Under the pieces are notes generated by a model. It was not told where the DNA came from. It worked only from the letters and a program-made list of their open reading frames with translations, and ran no database searches. The translations under genes were made by a program, and so were the position numbers. This document shows positions 1-5,861 of a stretch of 12,708 bases of DNA, piece by piece (the stretch's first letter is position 1; each line of letters opens with the position of its first letter). Where the stretch lies: NCBI GenBank assembly GCA_964390695.1, contig CAYMKI010000093.1, positions 1-12,708 on the forward strand, read 5' to 3'. This stretch comes from CAWACC01 sp964390695. Its GTDB lineage: Bacteria; Chlamydiota; Chlamydiia; Chlamydiales; Parachlamydiaceae.

Positions 1-1
1 G

Positions 2-184
2 GCTGGAGATATTTCAAACACTTCTTTGGCAATTCTTGGTATTGGATGTGTTGTTTTGCTGTCCGGGATCGCCTTAGCATGGTACTTGATCGACAAAGGG
101 TACTTGAGCGACAAAGGTTGCTGTAAGTCTAGCCCCTCAGCAACCACCGAGAAGACCCGGCTTGTAGCCGTTGACATAATATAA
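2..184 (+). CDS. C-terminal fragment of a membrane-anchored protein, unknown function
   Basis: The frame is open from the left edge of the window and ends at TAA 182-184, giving about 60 residues of a protein whose start lies outside. The visible part begins with a hydrophobic stretch of roughly 20 residues (from about LAILGIGC to ALAWYL), which reads as one transmembrane helix. A polar, Lys/Ser/Thr-rich tail follows (DKG repeats, a CC pair, then SPSATTEKTR). The arrangement suggests a C-terminal or near-C-terminal membrane anchor with a short soluble tail. The two consecutive hexapeptides YLIDKG and YLSDKG come from an 18-bp tandem duplication. I do not recognise the family. The competing frame 1 reading stops at 126 and looks less protein-like. 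Confidence 0.5.
   Translation, partial: AGDISNTSLAILGIGCVVLLSGIALAWYLIDKGYLSDKGCCKSSPSATTEKTRLVAVDII
83..118 (+). repeat. 18-bp tandem duplication inside the partial CDS
   Basis: Two adjacent 18-base units, 83-100 and 101-118, differ at two positions and are in frame. They encode YLIDKG and YLSDKG just after the predicted membrane helix. Confidence 0.75.
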
Positions 185-264
185 AATGGGTTTAATCCCA
201 TCCCTCCTGATATATACCCAAGCTTCCTGTAAATTTGGAATTTCGACCTAGCCGAATTTTCAGG

Positions 265-293
265 TTGTTTGATTATAATTACCTTTATATAAA
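265..293 (+). promoter_or_regulatory. Candidate sigma70-type promoter for the symporter-mnmA operon
   Basis: A TTGTTT -35 box (265-270) and a TATAAA -10 box (288-293) are separated by exactly 17 bases. They lie in the AT-rich gap upstream of the ATG at 347, giving a leader of roughly 45-50 nt. This is the best promoter-like pair between the preceding stop (184) and the start codon. The rest of the gap, 185-264, holds only a weak 5-bp hairpin (ATGGG/CCCAT, 186-201) with no T-run, so I do not call a terminator there. Confidence 0.5.
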
Positions 294-346
294 TTAGGTT
301 TTCATATATATTCTTTTAAGAAATATTAAGAGAAAACATCAATTTT

Positions 347-1645
347 ATGAAAAACTCCATTCTTATCAAAGTTTTGATCGCCATTGCTCTAGCCGTGTGT
401 GCCGGATTATGGTCAGGGACCGATAAAAACTTGTACGGCGTCACCTATCTGCAAATGTATGGTTTGATCGGGCAATTGTTCCTGAATGCCTTGAACCTGG
501 TTGTTGTCCCCTTGGTTTCTGCTTCGATCATCACCGGCACAGCCAAAATGGGGTCCGGCGGCTCTTTCGGCTCGCTCGGCAGCAAGATTTTCGGCTATTT
601 CATTCTGACGAGTTTTTTAGCCATCGTAATTGGTTTGCTTACGGCCATCGCCTTGGAACCCGGCGTGGCTAAAGACGGCACTATGATCACCTCTCCTCTG
701 GATGCTTCTAAGGTTACCGAGCTGAAACAGCAAGCTGAAAGCGGAGCTTTTGTTAAAATCGAACAGTTATTGTTAAAAGTGATTCCCTCCAATATTATTT
801 ATGCCGCTGCGCATGGGCAGATGTTAGGCCTGATTCTTTTTTGTATTGTGTTCGGCTATTTTTGCGCACAACTCGATTCGCAAACATCATCGATTATCCT
901 CGGCTTTTGGGAAGGTGTTTCCAAGGTAATGATGAAGATCACGCATCTCGTCATCAAAGCCTTGCCCATTGGTGTCTTTGGCTTGGTCGCCAAAGCCATC
1001 GCAACCACCGGCTTGGATGCTATTGGCGCTGTAGCTTCTTTTTTTCTGACCGTGATCCTTGGCTTCGTGGTATATGTCTTTATTGTGCTGCCGCTGCTTT
1101 TGAAATTCGTCGCCAAAGTCAGCCCGCTAGCTCATTTCAAGGCGATGGTACCGGCCTTGGTCACCGCCTTTTCCACCACCTCTTCCGCAGCCACATTGCC
1201 TGTGACATTTGAATGCATCGAAAAAAAGGCCGGGGTGTCCAACAAGATCAGCAGTTTTATTCTTCCGCTGGGCACTTCTGTCAATCTTTCGGGTTCGGCT
1301 TTATATGTCTGTGCAGGCATCGTCTTTATCGCTCAAGCCTATGGCATGTCTTTAACGCTGCCTTCTTTGATAGTCATCGTTTTGCTAACGCTGATCACCT
1401 CTATGGGCAGTGCAGGCATTCCTTCTGCCAGCTTATTTACCATCGTAGTGATACTCCAATCTCTGGGATTGCCCAGTGAAGGCATCGGCCTCATCATGGC
1501 AGTGGAGCGCATTTTGGATATGTTCCGCACGCCCGTTAACGTTTTCGGCACAGCCACCTGCGCGGTTTTAGTCGCGCGTTCCGAAGGTGAAACCACCTTG
1601 TTAAATCAACACTCCAAAAACACCCCCTCCCCTTTATCTAAGTGA
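347..1645 (+). CDS. DAACS-family dicarboxylate/amino-acid:cation symporter
   Basis: This is a secondary transporter of the GltP/DctA/GltPh type (432 residues, normal for the family), expected in the inner membrane and importing a dicarboxylate or amino acid with cations. The family landmarks are in order: a Ser/Thr-rich hairpin 1 (FSTTSSAA, about 275-282); the TM7 segment LPLGTSVNLSGSA (about 306-318); the hairpin 2 motif GSAGIPSAS (354-362); and TM8 with D391, R394, T395 and N398, equivalent to the GltPh substrate-site residues. Two Na+-site acids of GltPh are absent: the NMDGT aspartate is S315 and the TM8 D405 equivalent is T402. Substrate and coupling ion therefore cannot be transferred from GltPh; SstT-like and DctA-like proteins also vary at these sites. 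No good SD precedes the ATG (only AAGAG, about 14 nt away). The next gene, mnmA, starts one base after the stop, which indicates an operon. Confidence 0.9.
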   Translation: MKNSILIKVLIAIALAVCAGLWSGTDKNLYGVTYLQMYGLIGQLFLNALNLVVVPLVSASIITGTAKMGSGGSFGSLGSKIFGYFILTSFLAIVIGLLTAIALEPGVAKDGTMITSPLDASKVTELKQQAESGAFVKIEQLLLKVIPSNIIYAAAHGQMLGLILFCIVFGYFCAQLDSQTSSIILGFWEGVSKVMMKITHLVIKALPIGVFGLVAKAIATTGLDAIGAVASFFLTVILGFVVYVFIVLPLLLKFVAKVSPLAHFKAMVPALVTAFSTTSSAATLPVTFECIEKKAGVSNKISSFILPLGTSVNLSGSALYVCAGIVFIAQAYGMSLTLPSLIVIVLLTLITSMGSAGIPSASLFTIVVILQSLGLPSEGIGLIMAVERILDMFRTPVNVFGTATCAVLVARSEGETTLLNQHSKNTPSPLSK

Positions 1646-1646
1646 T

Positions 1647-2780
1647 ATGAAATCTAAACCTTCTACAAAAACAGTTGTCGTCGGAATGTCCGGAGGGGTA
1701 GACTCCTCCGTTTCCGCTTATCTTCTCAAGCAGCAAGGCTATCATGTGATTGGCATGTTCATGAAAAATTGGGAAGAACAGGATGCCGAGGGTGTCTGCC
1801 AATCCGCCAAAGAGTATGAAGATGTCCTCAAAGTGTGCGACCATTTGGGCATCCCCTGCTACACCGTCAACTTTACACAAAAGTACTGGGATAATGTCTT
1901 CAACGAATTTTTAAAGGAATTCGAGAAAGGCTTCACGCCAAATCCCGATATTCTCTGCAATCGAGAGATCAAATTCAAAGCAATGTACGAAAAAGCCTTG
2001 GAGTATGGCGCGGATTTCCTGGCCACAGGCCACTACTGTCAGAATATTCCACGTGAAGGCAAGCCGACTTTGACCAAAGGCGCTGACCCGAACAAAGATC
2101 AAACTTATTTTCTATATACGATCAAAGAACAGATCCTGCAGAAAGTCTTGTTCCCCGTAGGACATCTTCACAAGCCCCAAGTGAGACAAATTGCCCGCGA
2201 AAACAACATCGCCACCTCCGAAAAAAAAGATAGCACCGGCATTTGTTTTATCGGTAAACGGGATTTTAAGGAATTTCTAAGCCGCTATCTGGCTATAAAG
2301 CCCGGCAACTTCGAAAACTTGAAAGGAGACGTTGTCGGAAAACACGACGGTGTAGCCTATTACACCTTAGGACAACGCAAAGGCATGGGTATCGGCGGCG
2401 CGGGAGAAGCGTGGTATGTGGTCGGAAAAGATATCGCCCGCAACGTGGTCATCGTAGACCAAGGCCCTAACCATCCTGCGCTGTACAGCGACGAACTCAC
2501 AGCCTCGCAGATAAGTTGGATAGCATCTGAAGGAGTGAGATCGATTCCTTATGCATGTCAAGCCAAGATTCGCTACCGCCAAGAAGATCAAGCATGCACA
2601 ATTACACGCCTAGAAGATGACAAACTGCACGTCGTCTTCTCGCAGCCGCAGAGAGCTATCACTCCAGGACAGTCGATTGTGTTCTATGAGGGACCGGTGT
2701 GCTTAGGAGGTGCTATCATTGAATCAGCAGGCCCATCCTATTATGCAAGAGGACTCATACTCCCTGTTAGTTTGCATTAG
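1647..2780 (+). CDS. mnmA: tRNA-specific 2-thiouridylase MnmA (TrmU)
   Basis: MnmA is a cytoplasmic enzyme that adds sulfur to C2 of the wobble uridine of the Lys, Glu and Gln tRNAs, using ATP and a persulfide relay. The protein (377 residues, typical) has the N-type ATP pyrophosphatase loop SGGVDSS at 15-21. It has the first conserved cysteine in PNPDILCN (C104) and the second, catalytic persulfide cysteine in STGICFIG (C200). Between them is the ATGHY segment (about 126-130). The C-terminal half has the expected YTLGQRKGMGIGG stretch and a beta-barrel domain ending in PGQSIVFYEG. The start codon lies one base after the symporter stop and has no strong SD, so translation may be coupled. The last 14 bases overlap the convergent kinase gene. 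Confidence 0.97.
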   Translation: MKSKPSTKTVVVGMSGGVDSSVSAYLLKQQGYHVIGMFMKNWEEQDAEGVCQSAKEYEDVLKVCDHLGIPCYTVNFTQKYWDNVFNEFLKEFEKGFTPNPDILCNREIKFKAMYEKALEYGADFLATGHYCQNIPREGKPTLTKGADPNKDQTYFLYTIKEQILQKVLFPVGHLHKPQVRQIARENNIATSEKKDSTGICFIGKRDFKEFLSRYLAIKPGNFENLKGDVVGKHDGVAYYTLGQRKGMGIGGAGEAWYVVGKDIARNVVIVDQGPNHPALYSDELTASQISWIASEGVRSIPYACQAKIRYRQEDQACTITRLEDDKLHVVFSQPQRAITPGQSIVFYEGPVCLGGAIIESAGPSYYARGLILPVSLH

Positions 2781-4515
2781 GCGACCTGGCAAGTTCATTA
2801 CAAAGCAACTCTATGAAATTCTTTAAGTCGCGAGTGCGTTCTGTGAACTTGACAATAGTGCTTTTGTAAAATGCTTGAGCATCTTTTACAGTAGATTCTA
2901 CATAGTAATTATTCATATCAGGGTGTTTATCTAAAATGATCTGTGTCATTTGATCTAGATTGTAAACTTCCCGAACTTTATCCAAAATTTTTGCAATCAC
3001 CCTAATTTCATGGATCAGATCTCGCAGCCGGTTGATATCGCTTTCATATAAATCGGAGGCATTTTGGTGAATAAAGTCCGCAATTATTTTGGTGAAGTGC
3101 ACCTGTAAACCGATATAGTGTTGTGATTGAGTTAACGATATGTTATACTGATGCACTGCCGACATAAGCACTTGCCAAACGGGATGAATAGTTAAGGCGT
3201 TCAATTTTTCGGTTATGTGGCTGGTAATAGCATAGGCCTTGAATTTTACAAAATTATCATCCTTGAGCAGTAACTGTTGATCTATATGAAAACCATGTTG
3301 GTAAAATCCCGGCACTAAGGCCTCTGCCAAAGAGATGACCAAGGCAAAATTGTCAGTGCTGGGAAAGACTAAGCCGCAGCGTGAAAATACATCCCAATAC
3401 GGGTAGCTTTCCATGGTATCGCTTGTGCCGATCTTTTGCGCGAAATCAAAATCCCCGATATACCCTTCAATTTTCCGCTCGATCACCTTAAGAAAAACAT
3501 TGGAATTTTTCAAATCGCGATGCACATACCCTTTTTCATGCAAGTCGACTAATGAATTGACCACGTCCACAAAGATATTCAGGATATCTTTAAATTGTAA
3601 GGGAAGGCTTGCTGGATTTAAGGAGAAATCTAAAGGTACAGAGCGTAGTTTGATGGCTTTGTTGAAATCGATATTGTACCAGATCTGCTTGATTTCGCTG
3701 TAATGGGGCATTCCGGACACCCTTGGAAGAGGTTTAAATGACATCTCCACAAATTTACCATTGACTGATCTCAAAATCTCTTCTTGAATTTTCAACCCAT
3801 CTTCCACACACGAGTCTTTGATTTTTGCCATAATACAAGGTTCGTATGCTATAGATCGGTGGCCATCGGCTAAAGTTCTGGATATACTCAAGGACTGAGC
3901 CCTATAAACATCTCTGTTAGATCCGCTACCTAGTAATTCTCCAAGAGGACTGTACTTTTTTTTAGGAATAATGAGGACTCGAAAACCATACCCATTAGCC
4001 TCCATTTCCAGCCACAATGAAAATGGCCTGCACAGACGTTTGGGTTTTTTGCCGGGTTTTTTAAAAACATAAGCACTTGGAGTCGGAGCCAATCTCACGC
4101 TTTTGCCAGCATATTTTTTCGGATCCAGCGATAATTTATTTAGCTCCAGGCACAACAAGCGGGTAATGTCTTTATATTTAGTAGGATAATACCCTAACAA
4201 ATGCGCATGGATCGCTGGATAGATCTGATGAAAAAGCGTTACTTGGTTACGCGCGTTCCACCCTCGGATAGCCGCTTGTATTTGCGTAATTTTATCTAGT
4301 TCCTCTTTTCGCTTCGTAATGAGCGGTACTGGCAAGACCCTTCTAGTTTGTAAAAACTTTTNNNNNNNNNNCGGCGAAGAAAGCAGTTGATCTGCCTGTG
4401 TCTTTCGAAATAGATGAGGATCCGATTTAGATCTGCGAATTTTGCCGCAGATTCTCTGGTCTATGGAGTCATAGCCATGATTTAATTCTGATCGATGATC
4501 ATTCACACCATACAT
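2767..4515 (-). CDS. Eukaryotic-type protein kinase with N-terminal IQ motif (contains assembly gap)
   Basis: This is a predicted Hanks-type kinase of about 582 residues. The gap at 4362-4371 falls at residues 49-52, so the true length and the frame continuity there are unproven. In order: a basic N-terminus; an IQ motif (79-92); a Lys-rich patch (152-160); a glycine loop GSGSNRDVY (196-204); the beta3 lysine K231 in IMAKIKD; an alphaC-type Glu near 245-246; the catalytic loop HRDLKNSN (332-339); and the metal-binding segment GDFDFA (354-359), where the usual DFG glycine is D357. A roughly 200-residue helical C-terminal region has no domain I recognise. The start is well supported by GGAGGGG just upstream. 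The presence of the HRD Asp, K336, N339 and D355 suggests the protein is catalytically competent. An intracellular bacterium could secrete such a protein as an effector, but I see no classical signal peptide. It lies 100 bp downstream of ridA and ends inside the 3' end of mnmA. Confidence 0.82.
   Translation of the reverse strand: MYGVNDHRSELNHGYDSIDQRICGKIRRSKSDPHLFRKTQADQLLSSPXXXXKFLQTRRVLPVPLITKRKEELDKITQIQAAIRGWNARNQVTLFHQIYPAIHAHLLGYYPTKYKDITRLLCLELNKLSLDPKKYAGKSVRLAPTPSAYVFKKPGKKPKRLCRPFSLWLEMEANGYGFRVLIIPKKKYSPLGELLGSGSNRDVYRAQSLSISRTLADGHRSIAYEPCIMAKIKDSCVEDGLKIQEEILRSVNGKFVEMSFKPLPRVSGMPHYSEIKQIWYNIDFNKAIKLRSVPLDFSLNPASLPLQFKDILNIFVDVVNSLVDLHEKGYVHRDLKNSNVFLKVIERKIEGYIGDFDFAQKIGTSDTMESYPYWDVFSRCGLVFPSTDNFALVISLAEALVPGFYQHGFHIDQQLLLKDDNFVKFKAYAITSHITEKLNALTIHPVWQVLMSAVHQYNISLTQSQHYIGLQVHFTKIIADFIHQNASDLYESDINRLRDLIHEIRVIAKILDKVREVYNLDQMTQIILDKHPDMNNYYVESTVKDAQAFYKSTIVKFTERTRDLKNFIELLCNELARSPNAN
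4240..4281 (-). other. IQ motif (calmodulin/EF-hand binding type) in the kinase
   Basis: Residues 79-92 read IQAAIRGWNARNQV. Every fixed position of the complete IQ consensus (hydrophobic-Q-x3-R/K-G-x3-R/K-x2-hydrophobic) is satisfied. The surroundings are basic and helix-prone (KRKEELDKITQ precedes it), as is usual for IQ helices. The motif lies after the assembly gap and before the kinase domain. Calmodulin is a eukaryotic protein, so a functional motif would imply action in a host cell. A chance match remains possible. Confidence 0.65.
4362..4371. other. Assembly gap (10 Ns)
   Basis: Ten undetermined bases interrupt the kinase gene near its 5' end. A round number of Ns usually marks a scaffold join of unknown length, so the frame match across it could be fortuitous. 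Confidence 0.98.
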
Positions 4516-4519
4516 ATTG

Positions 4520-4526
4520 CCCCTCC
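4520..4526 (-). promoter_or_regulatory. Strong Shine-Dalgarno of the kinase gene
   Basis: Read on the minus strand this is GGAGGGG, followed by CAAT and the ATG at 4515. It fixes the kinase start and indicates that the 5' segment on the far side of the assembly gap is a genuine gene start. The rest of the 100-bp gap to ridA (4527-4615) has no convincing terminator or promoter. Confidence 0.8.
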
Positions 4527-4615
4527 AAATTACATGACTGTTTACGTATTCCCAGATATCTCACAGGAAAAACAATTGTGCAATTTGAAAAAGGACAAAT
4601 TCAGGTATCGAAGAA

Positions 4616-5017
4616 TTAACCGGCTACGGCAATACAGGAAATTTCTATTGCGGCTCCCAGGGGAAGATCGGCCACTTGAATCGTTTGCCTTGCTGGAGGC
4701 ACTCCATCAGAAAACCAGCGGCTGTACTCTTCATTCATAAGAGCAAAGTCTCTTTTAAGGTCTTTAAGAAAGACATCCGTACGGACGACATGGGCCAAAG
4801 AGCTTCCCTCGGCTTTCAAGATAGCCTCTAGATTTTGCATCACTCGTTTGGTGAGCTGTTGTATATCCCCTTCTATCAGCTTGCCGCTTTCCGGATGTAT
4901 AGGCAGCATTCCGGAAACGAATATCATCCTTTGATGAGGTTGAAAAGTAGCAACAATACCTTGTGAATAGGGACCTAAAGCTGCCGGAGCCTTTGAAGTT
5001 TCTATCTTCTTAATCAT
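4616..5017 (-). CDS. ridA: RidA-family 2-iminobutanoate/2-iminopropanoate deaminase
   Basis: RidA (YjgF/YER057c/UK114 family) is a small cytoplasmic trimer that hydrolyses reactive enamine/imine intermediates released by PLP enzymes such as threonine dehydratase. It releases the ketoacid and ammonia and so protects other PLP enzymes. The product has 133 residues, a normal length. Family marks are all present: GPYSQG with Y17, the VSGMLPIHPESG turn, the PPARQTIQV segment with the substrate-carboxylate arginine R110, and E125 in IEISCIAV. These match the positions used by active RidA proteins (R105 and E120 in E. coli), so I expect activity. An SD-like TAAGGA precedes the ATG by 6 nt (5024-5029). 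The gene lies 99 bp downstream of the small membrane-protein gene and 100 bp upstream of the kinase gene, all on the minus strand. The spacing is too wide to assert co-transcription. Confidence 0.95.
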   Translation of the reverse strand: MIKKIETSKAPAALGPYSQGIVATFQPHQRMIFVSGMLPIHPESGKLIEGDIQQLTKRVMQNLEAILKAEGSSLAHVVRTDVFLKDLKRDFALMNEEYSRWFSDGVPPARQTIQVADLPLGAAIEISCIAVAG

Positions 5018-5116
5018 CGTTTTTCCTTAGTTTCCTTGTGTCGTTCTCTCACATTCAGAGTCTTTCCGTGCTCAGAGTGAGTCTATCACAAAAGTTAATG
5101 ATAACAGAATTTAAAC

Positions 5117-5665
5117 TCAATGGCTTTCTACTGGATTTTTGAGCATCTTAATACCATTGTATACCATTGCTTTTTTCTTATTTTTTTCTTCTATAGCTAG
5201 CAAACATTTTGTTTGCTCTATCAGATGAGTTTTTCTAGGGTCATTTTCCCATATTTCAATAGCCTTATGAAACAAATCAATTTGCCTCTTCGCCTTTTCT
5301 TTTATCACATCACATGCTAAAGGATCTTTGAAATTTGTAATGTAAAATCCTTTCAAATATTCTGCATCCGGCTCACAAAATACAAAATTTCCAGCGTCTA
5401 AGTGTTTTTTTGCTTTTAAACTATCGATTTTATCAGGATGTGAACCGGCTGGAAGAAATAGATACTTGTCTCGAATTTCGTCCTTTTTGGATTCTTGATG
5501 CATCTCTTCCGGACTCAATTTTTGCATAGCCACAAGCGTCACTTTCTTTCTGCCATATTTTTCATGTACGTAAATACCCACTTGAGCCAGACCAATTCCT
5601 ATGGCGGTACCTATTAGTGTTTGACCCAATCCTTTTTGACTTAACCAACTCACAAAAGTAGACAT
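5117..5665 (-). CDS. Small single-pass membrane protein, unknown function
   Basis: This is a protein of about 182 residues that I do not recognise. A hydrophobic, Gly/Ala-rich stretch near the N-terminus (about residues 13-33, LGQTLIGTAIGIGLAQVGIYV in overlapping parts) should form one transmembrane helix. It is followed by HEKYGRKK, whose positive charges predict an N-out/C-in orientation. The remainder is a soluble, charged, mostly helical domain rich in Lys and Glu (for example EEKNKKK). The start was chosen as the second ATG (5665). The first ATG, at 5674, directly abuts the GGAGG at 5675-5679 and leaves no spacing, whereas 5665 has 9 nt. A divergent promoter region lies upstream; ridA follows downstream on the same strand. 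Confidence 0.75.
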   Translation of the reverse strand: MSTFVSWLSQKGLGQTLIGTAIGIGLAQVGIYVHEKYGRKKVTLVAMQKLSPEEMHQESKKDEIRDKYLFLPAGSHPDKIDSLKAKKHLDAGNFVFCEPDAEYLKGFYITNFKDPLACDVIKEKAKRQIDLFHKAIEIWENDPRKTHLIEQTKCLLAIEEKNKKKAMVYNGIKMLKNPVESH

Positions 5666-5674
5666 ATTACACAT

Positions 5675-5679
5675 CCTCC
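5675..5679 (-). promoter_or_regulatory. Shine-Dalgarno deciding the start of the small membrane protein
   Basis: GGAGG on the minus strand lies 9 nt from the ATG at 5665 but touches the ATG at 5674. Ribosome geometry therefore favours the inner start. Confidence 0.75.
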
Positions 5680-5721
5680 CTATTTATATAATTGAACATG
5701 TGGCAGCTTAAAAAATTTATA

Positions 5722-5750
5722 TTTTTACAATTCATAAGATTAATCGTCAA
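5722..5750 (-). promoter_or_regulatory. Possible promoter for the small membrane protein gene
   Basis: On the minus strand a TTGACG -35 box (5745-5750) is followed after 17 bases by TAAAAA (5722-5727). The -35 box is good and the -10 box is mediocre in very AT-rich DNA. Confidence 0.35.
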
Positions 5751-5805
5751 TAGTTCCACACCAATAGAACACAATATTCTATATGCTGCATTGAATATCA
5801 ATGAG

Positions 5806-5834
5806 TTGCTAAAAATTACCACTTCGATTATGAT
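5806..5834 (+). promoter_or_regulatory. Promoter of the ABC transporter gene
   Basis: TTGCTA (5806-5811) and TATGAT (5829-5834) are separated by 17 bases. They predict a transcript start near 5841, about 20 nt before the ATG at 5862. The -10 box matches consensus at five of six positions. No SD lies before the ATG. Confidence 0.6.
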
Positions 5835-5861
5835 GGATTTAATATAACGAAATCCAATTTT

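Noticed and set aside
856..1596. Antisense and alternative-frame open frames within the symporter and other genes
   Set aside because: They overlap well-supported conserved genes, have no SD and show unrelated low-complexity translations.
5041..5100. Hairpin in the gap between the small membrane protein and ridA as a terminator
   Set aside because: CTCAC/GTGAG pairing is short, interrupted by mismatches and not followed by a T-run on the transcribed strand.
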